Program-made: the position numbers and the translations under genes
Part shown: positions 1 to 6,688 of the stretch, piece by piece
Layout of the letters: each line of letters opens with the position of its first letter
How positions within the stretch are numbered: position 1 is the first letter of the stretch
The notes under the pieces: generated by a model
Database searches by the model: none
What the model was told of the DNA's origin: nothing
What the model saw: the letters and a program-made list of their open reading frames with translations, nothing else
Source of the DNA: an uncultured Mycoplasmataceae bacterium
GTDB taxonomy: Bacteria > Bacillota_I > Bacilli_A > Mycoplasmatales > Mycoplasmoidaceae
Reading direction: 5' to 3'
NCBI GenBank assembly: GCA_900316595.1
Contig: ONDN01000076.1
Location: forward strand, 1 to 8,187
DNA: 8,187 nucleotides

Positions 1-655
1 CATTAACAGCGATTCTTAATGCTTGAAAATAAATTCTTGCTGGATGCTTTTTCTTGTATATTGTTTTAACAGATACAGCATTTTTAATAATTTCAACTAA
101 TTGACTTGTTGTATCAATAGATTTATTATCACGATAATAACAAATTGCTTTAGCTACTTTTCTAGATTCTTTTGCTTCACCATATTTAGTGAATAATTCA
201 ACTAATCTCTCATATGAATATTTATTAACAATAAATCATGCATTAAGTTTTTGATCTTGATCCATACGCATATCAAGTTTTCCATCAAGTTTATAACTAA
301 ATCCTCTATTAGCAACATCAAACATTGGTGATGATACACCAAGATCAGCTAAAATTCCATCAACATATTTAATTGATTCATTTTTTAACTTAGTATCAAT
401 GTCAGAAAAATTTGATTTTATAACTTTAACATTTTTGTTAGTTGCAAACTTATTTTTTAATGTTTCAATTGCAAAATTATCGCAGTCAATACAAATTAGT
501 TGTCCCTTATCTAAATGAGATAAAATTGCAGCAGCATGTCCACCCATTCCAGCAGTAGCATCAATATAAATGCCATTAGGTTTAATGTTTAATAACTTAA
601 TGCATTCTTTCAATAATACTGGTGTATGTTTACATTTTGCTGCCATTGTCATCAT
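1..655 (-). CDS. rsmH: 16S rRNA (cytosine1402-N4)-methyltransferase RsmH (MraW), 3' end outside window
   Basis: RsmH uses S-adenosylmethionine (SAM) to methylate N4 of C1402 in the decoding centre of 16S rRNA. About 219 residues are visible; the family is near 300, so the C-terminus lies beyond the left edge. Seen: HTPVLLKE near the N-terminus (10-17), the SAM-binding DATAGMGGH (32-40), the conserved LADLGVSSPMFD (102-113), LDMRMD (127-132), and near the edge HPAARIYFQALRIAVN. An in-frame TGA at 236-238 (codon 140) must be Trp, because the family motif continues beyond it. That last motif appears one residue longer than the usual HPAxRTFQALRI. The gene follows mraZ and overlaps its end by up to 26 nt. 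Possible starts are ATG at 655, 652 or 646; only a weak GAAAGA precedes them, so coupling to mraZ translation is likely. Identity is secure; the exact start is not. Confidence 0.95.
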
Positions 656-1070
656 CTATTCTTTCAGCAATATCTTCGTATGTTTTATCAGTTAACTTTT
701 TAAATTCATTGTATGAGTTTGTATCTCAAATTTCAAGTTTATCACCTAAACCTATTATTGTTACTTGTGTCTTAATCTTTGTTTCATCTAATAAAACATT
801 AGGGATTAAAATTCTATTAGCATTATCAATTGATAAATTAGCAGCATTCGCTAATAATTGACGAATAAGAATACGTGCCTCTTTTTTGTTTTGAGAAAGT
901 TTCAAAAGTTTTTGAGAATATTTCTCAAATTCTAATTCTGTTCTAAGTTCTAAGCAACCTTCAAAACCTTTGCTAACTACAACTTCTTTATCAAGCTTTG
1001 CAGCAATTTTAGCAGGAATAATTAGACGTTTTTTACTATCTAACGAATGGTTATAAGTTCCTAGTAACAT
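630..1070 (-). CDS. mraZ: Transcriptional regulator MraZ
   Basis: MraZ is the DNA-binding repressor that heads the division cluster and in studied bacteria controls its own operon. The protein is 146 aa with the usual two SpoVT-AbrB half-domains: a first DxxxR signature at D11-R15 (LDSKKRLIIPAK) and a second at D82-R86 (IDNANRILIP). The start at 1070 gives the family-typical N-terminus MLLGTYNHSLD. The frame stays open back to 1127, but that extension would run through the promoter and operator, so it is rejected. TGA at 726-728 (codon 115) is read as Trp and adds 32 residues, ending at TAA 630-632. The last 26 nt overlap rsmH. The only plausible SD is the GGAG inside the first operator box, about 10 nt upstream of the ATG, so repressor binding and ribosome loading would use the same DNA segment. 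Confidence 0.95.
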
Positions 1071-1090
1071 CTCCACTTTGCTCCACTTTA
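1071..1090 (-). promoter_or_regulatory. Probable MraZ operator: two AAAGTGG boxes, also holding the mraZ SD
   Basis: Read on the minus strand, AAAGTGG occurs at 1089-1083 and again at 1079-1073. The boxes are separated by AGC, which gives an exact 10-bp period, and the second lies two bases before the mraZ ATG. Direct repeats of AAAGTG(T/G) with 3-nt spacers are the known MraZ binding pattern in mollicutes. A degenerate third box, TATGTGT (5 of 7 to AAAGTGT), sits one period upstream at 1099-1093 and touches the -10 element. The GGAG of the first box is correctly placed to be the SD. Location and spacing strongly favour autoregulation, though binding itself is inferred. Confidence 0.82.
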
Positions 1091-1098
1091 ATACACAT

Positions 1099-1127
1099 AT
1101 TATACACAATATAAGTAAAAATACCAA
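1099..1127 (-). promoter_or_regulatory. mraZ promoter (TTGGTA - 17 bp - TATAAT)
   Basis: On the minus strand a perfect -10 TATAAT lies at 1104-1099 and a -35-like TTGGTA (4 of 6 to TTGACA) at 1127-1122, with the optimal 17-bp spacer. Transcription would start near 1092, giving a leader of only about 22 nt made up almost entirely of the two AAAGTGG boxes. A repressor bound there would block the start site and initial elongation. The divergent 1230 gene shows no comparably good promoter. Confidence 0.72.
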
Positions 1128-1229
1128 AAAATATGCACATTATGTGTAAATTTAATGAAAAATTATCAAAAGATTTTAAGACACTTTATTAGATCCAATC
1201 AATAAAATTACCAATAATGAGGAGGCTTT

Positions 1230-1655
1230 ATGTCTAGCAAGAATAAATTATCAAATGTAAATGGTATATGCCAAAGAAACATAAAAATTGACATACCAGA
1301 AGATAGTTTTGCATTAATATCATATTACAGCATGATCAATAATGAAAAAATCGAAACAACTATTTCATATCTATTGGAATACACAATAAGAATGTTAAGA
1401 AATCGCTTAAAATATCATTCATATAAGAATGATGCTAACATAATACTAACAACTATTATCGATGATGCTGGAATTAATGCAAAATTGTTAAAAGAAAATA
1501 AACCATTATTCAAAAAGTTATTAGCTTATACTAAACAATTATGTGATCGAAGATATGAATTTTCACCATTTGAAAAAACATATTGATATGAGCTACTTGT
1601 AAAAATAATAACAATTTCCAAGAAATTAAATCAAGACAACAAGAAAATTAATTAA
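1230..1655 (+). CDS. Hypothetical protein, possible ribbon-helix-helix-like N-terminus
   Basis: I do not recognise this 141-aa protein. A full AGGAGG at 1220-1225, four bases before the ATG, is the strongest SD in the window and fixes the start. TGA at 1584-1586 (codon 119) is read as Trp, adding 22 Lys/Asn-rich residues before TAA 1653-1655. There is no signal peptide or membrane segment. Residues about 17-57 (a short strand IKIDIP, then two helices ending ETTISYLLEYTIRMLRNR) resemble the strand-helix-helix layout of ribbon-helix-helix DNA-binding proteins; this is a layout match only, not a motif hit. The C-terminal half looks helical and basic. The gene is divergent from mraZ and convergent with ppa, with which it shares a terminator. 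It is probably a real, lineage-restricted gene; its function is unknown. Confidence 0.8.
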
Positions 1656-1656
1656 A

Positions 1657-1686
1657 AATAAAATGAAGCATATGCTTCACTTTATT
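1657..1686. terminator. Bidirectional hairpin terminator between convergent genes
   Basis: A perfect 16-nt palindrome, TGAAGCATATGCTTCA, lies at 1664-1679. It is flanked by AATAAA on the left and TTTATT on the right, which extend the stem to 1657-1686 with one A-C mismatch. Each strand has a T-rich stretch after the stem. It starts 2 nt after the stop of the 1230 gene and ends 6 nt before the stop of ppa, so it can end both convergent transcripts. Confidence 0.8.
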
Positions 1687-1692
1687 GATTAA

Positions 1693-2244
1693 TTAACGGT
1701 ATTTTTCTGGATGTTCTTTTTGCATTTTGGCAAGAAATTTTTCTTTTGGCATCTTACCATATTTAGCCATTATTTTTTTACACTCATCTAGTTCATTAAT
1801 AGCTCATTTTGCATCTTTAAATCCGCCAACTTTAACTTCTTTCTTTTGTAATCTTTTATATGTTTCAAAAAAATCACGGATTACATCAAGCTTATGTCTA
1901 GGTAAATCATTTAAAGAATTAAAATCTTTAAAACGTGGGTCACAATCAATAACACCAATTAATTTAGTATCAGTTTCCCCAGAATCAATCATTGACATTG
2001 CACCTAAAATTCTTGTAGGTACTTCAATTCCGGGCATAAAAGATTGATCAGCAATAACTAATACATCTAATTCATCTCCATCTCAATCTAAAGCCTCACG
2101 AATAAAACCATAGTTTTCAGGATATACACTAGGTCCATATAAAATGCGATCAACACTTATTTGTCCAGTGCCACGATTATATTCGTATTTTATGTTTGAA
2201 TTCTTAGGAATCTCAATTACAACATTAACAACATTATTTTTCAT
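1693..2244 (-). CDS. ppa: Inorganic pyrophosphatase, family I
   Basis: This soluble enzyme hydrolyses pyrophosphate to two phosphates and so drives nucleic acid synthesis and amino acid activation. At 183 aa it has normal family I length. The family signature D-x-D-[PE]-x-D is present as DGDELDV (55-61). By alignment with the E. coli enzyme, the metal- and substrate-binding residues are all kept: E11, K19, E21, R33, Y45, D55, D57, D60, D87, D92, K94, Y129 and K130. Two Trp codons are TGA (W54 and W147), so under the standard code the gene would look broken into three pieces. An ATG at 2250 (adding MI) is also possible. No SD precedes either start, and the nearest TATAAT is only a few bases upstream, so the mRNA may be leaderless. 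It is convergent with the 1230 gene and divergent from deoD. Confidence 0.96.
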
Positions 2245-2251
2245 AATCATT

Positions 2252-2272
2252 TATTATATTATTAATATAATA
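2252..2272. promoter_or_regulatory. Divergent ppa/deoD promoter region with mirrored TATAAT boxes
   Basis: A 9-bp inverted repeat (TATTATATT - ATT - AATATAATA) occupies this AT-only stretch. It places a TATAAT on the minus strand at 2258-2253, facing ppa, and another on the plus strand at 2266-2271, facing deoD. Neither has a good -35 hexamer at 16-18 bp. The plus-strand box would start transcription near 2278, leaving a leader of about 37 nt before deoD. The minus-strand box would start it within a few bases of the ppa ATG. In DNA this AT-rich, chance TATAAT matches are common, so the assignment is tentative. Confidence 0.45.
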
Positions 2273-2314
2273 TTAAATAGTCTAAAAAGGAAGTTGAAAT
2301 ACTAAGAGGAATAT

Positions 2315-3028
2315 ATGAGTGTACATATTAATGATAAAGCTGACATTGCAAAAGTTGTATTAATGCCAGGTGATCCACTAAGAGCTAAATGAATAGCAGA
2401 AACATTTTTAAAGAAAGTAAAACTTGTTAACCAAATTAGGGGAATGTATGGTTTTACTGGTTATTACAAAAATAAGAAAGTAACTATATTTGGAAGTGGA
2501 ATGGGAATTCCAAGTATTGGAATTTATTCACATGAATTATTCACACTTTTTGGTGCTAAATATATTATCCGTGTAGGATCTACAGGTTCAATTGATAAAT
2601 CTGTAAATATCGGTGATGTTATTATTGTTAATGAAGCATATAGTGATAGTTCATATGCAAAAGAAATAGGTGTTAAAGTAACTAACAAAGTTTTAAAACC
2701 AAGTAAATACCTTCTAGATGCTGTAACAAAAACAGCAGCAAAAAATAAAATTAAGTGCCTAAAATGCCGTGTTGTAAGTGGTGATGCATTTTATTCAAGA
2801 TATAGCATCAAAGAATGCAAAAAAATGTCTGGAAATGCTAAAGCCGTAGAAATGGAAGCATTTGGTTTATATGCTACTGCTATACGTGCTAAAAAGGATG
2901 CATTAACAATCTTAACATGTTGTGATAATTTAATTACTCACGAAGAAATGAATGCATATGAACGTCAAACTACATTTAAAAATATGGCGAAATTAGCTCT
3001 AGAAACTGCAATAAGCTTAAAAATATAA
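2315..3028 (+). CDS. deoD: Purine-nucleoside phosphorylase, DeoD type
   Basis: DeoD cleaves purine (deoxy)ribonucleosides with phosphate to the free base and (deoxy)ribose-1-phosphate, a main route of purine salvage in mollicutes. The protein is 237 aa, normal for the hexameric DeoD class. The start at 2315 has AAGAGGA at 2304-2310 and restores the N-terminal active-site H4. Reading TGA at codon 26 as Trp joins MPGDPLRAK (17-25) to the rest. Phosphate-site residues G19, R23, R42 and R86 (in IIRVGSTGS) are present. So are the nucleoside-binding VEMEAFG (E179, M180, E181) and the catalytic D204 with R217, at the same numbers as in E. coli DeoD. D204 is followed by Asn where E. coli has His. It is first of the deoD-deoC-secG-rnr-smpB run and 8 nt before deoC. 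Confidence 0.96.
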
Positions 3029-3036
3029 AACTTAGT

Positions 3037-3681
3037 ATGCTAAATAAATATTGTAAATACATTGATAATACATTGCTTAGCCCTCAAGCTACAGAAACAC
3101 AAATAAAAACCTTATGTAAAGAATCACGTAAGTATGGATTTGCTTCTGTATGTGTAAATCCATGCTTTGTTAAACTTGTTAATAAACAACTAAAGGGTTC
3201 AAAAGTAAAGACTTGTGTTGTTATTGGTTTTCCTTTAGGTGCTAATACAACTGCGACTAAAGTTTTTGAAGCAAAAGATGCAATTAAAAATGGTGCTCAA
3301 GAACTTGATATGGTAGTTAATGTTGGTAAAGTTAAAGAAAACAATTACAGATATATAACAAAAGAAATTGCTGCTATTAAAAAAGTATGTGGTAACAAAA
3401 TACTAAAAGTTATCATTGAAACTTGCTTATTAACAAATAAAGAAAAAGTTGCATTATGCAAATGTATTAAACAAGCAAAAGCTGACTTCGTTAAAACTTC
3501 AACAGGTTTTTCAACAGGTGGGGCAACTGTTGCAGATATAAAACTATTAAAAAAATCGGTAAAAAATACTTTACTTATTAAAGCTTCTGGTGGTATTAAA
3601 ACTCGTGAAGATATGATAAAAATGATCAAAGCTGGTGCTAATCGTATTGGTACAAGTAGAGGATCTATATTGGTAAAATAG
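3037..3681 (+). CDS. deoC: Deoxyribose-phosphate aldolase
   Basis: DeoC cleaves 2-deoxyribose-5-phosphate to acetaldehyde and glyceraldehyde-3-phosphate, feeding sugar from deoxynucleosides into glycolysis. The 214-aa length fits the bacterial class I enzyme. The N-terminal YIDNTLLSPQAT (8-19) is typical. The catalytic aspartate is D91 (ELDMVVNVG), the Schiff-base lysine K153 is in DFVKTSTGF, and the second lysine K182 is in KASGGIKTRED. The phosphate-binding end, GANRIGTSRG, is intact. The partner DeoD lies 8 nt upstream; the phosphopentomutase needed to link the two products is not in the window. No convincing SD precedes the ATG (AACTTAGT), so translation may depend on the upstream gene. 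The protein contains no tryptophan. Confidence 0.96.
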   Translation: MLNKYCKYIDNTLLSPQATETQIKTLCKESRKYGFASVCVNPCFVKLVNKQLKGSKVKTCVVIGFPLGANTTATKVFEAKDAIKNGAQELDMVVNVGKVKENNYRYITKEIAAIKKVCGNKILKVIIETCLLTNKEKVALCKCIKQAKADFVKTSTGFSTGGATVADIKLLKKSVKNTLLIKASGGIKTREDMIKMIKAGANRIGTSRGSILVK

Positions 3682-3699
3682 AAAGTATACATAGACATT

Positions 3700-3933
3700 A
3701 TGGATTGAGCAGTCATCACTTTAATAACAATAGCATCAATAGCAACCATCATTGGTTTACTATTATCTCCTACTGGTTCAACATCAGGTTTAAGTGCAAT
3801 GGCTGGACAAGATTTAGAATTATTCAAAAAAACAAAAGACCGTGGATTTTTCAAAATTTTACAAATGGTAATGTTTTTTATAGTTTTTGTTATTGCTATT
3901 ATTTGTATAGTTTACAAAGCTATACCTAAGTAA
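3700..3933 (+). CDS. secG: Preprotein translocase subunit SecG
   Basis: SecG is the small non-essential membrane subunit of the SecYEG channel and assists SecA-driven export. This 77-aa protein has two predicted membrane helices, about residues 3-22 and 52-72. They are joined by a Ser/Gly-rich loop and a polar stretch, GQDLELFKKTKDRG (36-49), matching the SecG pattern of a conserved loop followed by a basic Arg-Gly turn before the second helix. Codon 3 is TGA, read as Trp, so standard-code gene calling would miss the gene. It lies 18 nt after deoC and 3 nt before rnr; secG directly ahead of rnr and smpB is a recurrent arrangement in Firmicutes, which supports the call. No strong SD is seen. 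Confidence 0.87.
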
Positions 3934-3936
3934 TAA

Positions 3937-6114
3937 ATGAAGAAATTTATTACAAAACTTAATTTAGAAAAATTAATTCTCTTAGTAATTAGTAATGAAA
4001 CATTACCGATACCAAGACATATTCTTCTTAAAAAAGTAATTAATGCAAATAGGCATTCATCTTTTATTCCTAATGAATTGTATGACCAAACAATTAATGA
4101 AATGATTAATATCGGATCATTAAAAGAGTTAAAAATTTCTAAAAAATTAGTTATTGGTTACATTACTGGTGAAATTGATACATCTAAGACTTATGTAGGA
4201 ACTATTAAAATTAACAACAAACGTTCTGGATTCATAACATTAGATAATGAAAATGAAACTAAATACTTTGTTCATTTTATGAATCTTAATGGTGCTCTTA
4301 ATAATGATCGAGTTGAATTTCAATTAGTTAAAAATCCAAAAAAAGATAGTAAATTAATTGATGCAATTGTAACCAAAATCATCCATCATGAAAAAGATTT
4401 CTATGTTTGCACCTTTAATATAAAAGATGGCAAATATATAATTAAACCTGATGATGAAAAGATGTATTACAATATCATATTAGATGATATTGAAGGCCTT
4501 GTAAATGACCAAAAAATATTAGTAAAAATTAAAAAATATGAAACTCAAAATGCCTATGGTCATGTAGCAAAAATTATTGGCCATAAATCTGATGTTGGTG
4601 TTGATATTTTATCAATTGTATTTGATAATGGTATTAATCCAGATTTTGATGATGACCTATTAAATTCATGTCGCAAACTAAAAGTTAATTTTGATCAAAC
4701 CCAAAAACAAATAAGACGTGATTTAACAAAATTACCTATTGTAACAATTGATCCAAAGACATCAAAAGATTTTGATGATGCTATATGTGTTATTAAAAAT
4801 GATGATACATACAAACTATATGTATGTATCGCTGATGTTGCTCACTATGTTAATTACCAATCTGAACTAGATAAAATAGCAATGAAACGAGGATGTTCAA
4901 TATATTTAGCAGATCGCGTTATTCCAATGTTACCACATATTTTATCAGATGATATTTGTTCACTAAACTATGATGTTATAAGACTAACAATGACATGTGA
5001 AATCGATATTGATAAAAATGGCAAAATGATTAAATATGATGTATATCCTTCATACATAAAAAGTCAAAGAAGATTTAATTATGATGAAGTAAATGATTTT
5101 TTTGCAAATAAAATTGATTTTAAAAATGAAAATATTGAAGTTAAAAGGATGTTAGAAAATGCAAAGAAACTTCATTTATTACTTGACAAAGTAAAATTTG
5201 CTCGAGGATATATAAATTTTGTTATCCCCGAACCAGAAATAGTATTGGATGAAACTGGATTCCCAATTGAAATTAAATTACATAAAACAGGTATGGCACA
5301 AAACATGATTGAAAATTTTATGTTACAAGCTAATGAATGTGTAACTTTATTTGCTCATGATAATAAAGTGCCCTTTATTTATCGTATACATGATAAACCA
5401 AATGAAGAAAAAATTAAAAGTATGATCGCTGATATTAAAAGGCTAAACTTCAAAATTTCGACAGATTTAAAAAACATAAAGCCTAAGGATATCAATACAT
5501 GATTGGAACAAAATAAAAATAATCAAAATCTCGATTTGATTAGCATGATTATTTTAAGATGTTTAGCAAAAGCTAAATATGATACAAAAAATATTGGGCA
5601 TTTTGGTTTGGCATTAAAAAACTATACTCACTTTACTTCACCTATTAGAAGGTATCCGGATTTAATTATTGAAAGATTATTTTGAATGTTTGTTTTTGCT
5701 CGTGAACAATATACAGATGTACAAAGAAATGAACTAGCTAATCAATTAAATGAAATTGCAGAATTATCATCTAAGAATGAATTAATTGCTATTCAATGTG
5801 AACGTAGTGTTAATGCCATGAAGTTTGCTGAATATATGACTAAACATATTGGTGAAGAATTCATTGGTTTTATTTCTAACATTAATTCATTTGGAGTCTT
5901 TGTTCAATTAGACAATACAATTGAGGGATTAATAAAATTAGAAAATCTAAAAAATGATTTCTATGTGTATAATGAAAAAACGAATGAGCTTATTGGTCGC
6001 ACTAAAGGTTTAAGATTTAGTTTAGGAACTAAAGTTAAAGTAAAAGTTATTTTAGCTGATAAACTAACTAGAAAAATAAATTTTGAACTTGTTGAACATT
6101 TAGGTAATAGATAA
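3937..6114 (+). CDS. rnr: Ribonuclease R (VacB/RNase II family 3'-5' exoribonuclease)
   Basis: RNase R is a processive 3'-5' exonuclease able to degrade structured RNA. It works with SmpB-tmRNA on non-stop messages and is often the only RNase II-type enzyme in mollicutes. The protein is 725 aa and reads through two TGA codons as Trp (W522, W583). Domain order is complete: a winged-helix-like N-terminus (about 1-75), cold-shock domains (about 85-130 and 150-215), an RNB catalytic domain (about 260-590), and an S1 domain (about 638-720, with GFISNINSFGVFVQL). The metal-binding aspartates D272, D278, D280 and D281 lie in TIDPKTSKDFDDAI, and the late RNB motif HFTSPIRRYPDL is at 565-576. It starts 3 nt after secG and ends 1 nt before smpB. 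No SD is visible, so coupling is likely. Confidence 0.96.
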
Positions 6115-6115
6115 T

Positions 6116-6547
6116 ATGCATATTTTATTTAAAAACAAAAAACTTAATTTAAATCATACCGTTATTGAAAGAATTGAAGCAGGAATTTCATTAAAAGGTT
6201 ATGAAGTTAAATCAATAGTCAAAGCAAATGCTAATATTGATCAAGCCTTCATTGTTTTTAAACATAATGAAGCATACTTATTAAACATGTATGTAGCTCC
6301 ATATAATGAAGCTACTAATGTATCAATTGTTGCTGATCGAACAAGAAAACTATTGTTAAATAAAAGCCAGATAATAAAACTACAGCAGCAAATAAAAAAA
6401 GAACGTTTAGCATGTATTCCAAGCATTGTTTATTTAAAAAATAATAAAATTAAAATTGAATTTGCTTTATGTAAAGCTAAAAATGCTCACGATAAAAGGG
6501 AAACAATCAAAGAACGCGATTTAAAACGTGAAATGAAAAAATATTAA
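6116..6547 (+). CDS. smpB: SsrA (tmRNA)-binding protein SmpB
   Basis: SmpB binds tmRNA and delivers it to ribosomes stalled on messages lacking a stop codon, so that the nascent chain is tagged for proteolysis. The 143-aa protein has the family landmarks: EAGISLKGYEVKS (20-32), the LLNMYVAPY segment, DRTRKLLLNK (74-83), and the C-terminal DKRETIKERDLKREM. That basic tail inserts into the decoding site of the stalled ribosome. The N-terminus is slightly divergent from the usual NRKAxHDY. The start is one base after the rnr stop, indicating co-translation and matching function, since RNase R degrades the message SmpB-tmRNA releases. The tmRNA gene ssrA is not downstream in this window. Confidence 0.96.
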   Translation: MHILFKNKKLNLNHTVIERIEAGISLKGYEVKSIVKANANIDQAFIVFKHNEAYLLNMYVAPYNEATNVSIVADRTRKLLLNKSQIIKLQQQIKKERLACIPSIVYLKNNKIKIEFALCKAKNAHDKRETIKERDLKREMKKY

Positions 6548-6553
6548 ATTAAA

Positions 6554-6588
6554 TGGTTTGCATTATAAATTATGGTATGGCTAAACCA
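6554..6588 (+). terminator. Weak hairpin after smpB, possible transcript end
   Basis: TGGTTTGC at 6554-6561 can pair with GC-T-AAACCA at 6580-6588 (one bulged T), closing a loop of about 18 nt that begins 6 nt after the smpB stop. No T-run follows (the next bases are AGTTGAGTT), so it is a poor intrinsic terminator. It may instead stabilise the 3' end, or be a chance pairing. Confidence 0.35.
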
Positions 6589-6635
6589 AGTTGAGTTAAT
6601 ATATAGAATAAGCACAACAACAATAATTCAAAATA

Positions 6636-6641
6636 TATAAT
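6636..6641 (+). promoter_or_regulatory. Possible -10 box for the methyltransferase gene
   Basis: A perfect TATAAT lies 47 nt upstream of the ATG at 6689, within the otherwise featureless 141-bp spacer after smpB. No -35 hexamer is found 16-18 bp upstream. An independent promoter is expected for an accessory gene here, but in such AT-rich DNA this box may occur by chance. Confidence 0.35.
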
Positions 6642-6688
6642 AACTTTATTGTTTGTTAGATTAAGAAGTGAATGTTTAGGATAATGAT

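Noticed and set aside
622..861. Plus-strand open frame of 79 codons.
   Set aside because: It is antisense to mraZ and the start of rsmH, both clear family members, and has no SD or recognisable motif.
1071..1127. N-terminal extension of MraZ by 19 residues from an ATG at 1127.
   Set aside because: It would code through the promoter and both AAAGTGG boxes, and the family start is MLLGTYNHSLD at 1070. The extension also uses a TGG Trp codon, unlike the core genes.
1727..2047. Plus-strand open frame of 106 codons.
   Set aside because: It is antisense to ppa, which keeps every catalytic residue; no SD or family match.
3345..3854. Minus-strand open frame of 169 codons.
   Set aside because: It is antisense to deoC and secG, has no SD, and its hydrophobic stretches mirror the AT-rich coding strand.
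3705..3929. Plus-strand open frame of 74 codons, His/Asn/Tyr-rich.
   Set aside because: It is a shifted frame within secG; the secG frame gives two membrane helices and the SecG loop motif.
5500..5685. rnr as a pseudogene broken by two TGA stops.
   Set aside because: TGA is Trp throughout this window, and the protein continues through both sites in the correct RNB and S1 order.
6548..6688. A tmRNA (ssrA) or tRNA gene after smpB.
   Set aside because: The 141-bp spacer is too short for tmRNA and shows no acceptor or T-loop sequence; only a weak hairpin and a TATAAT are seen.
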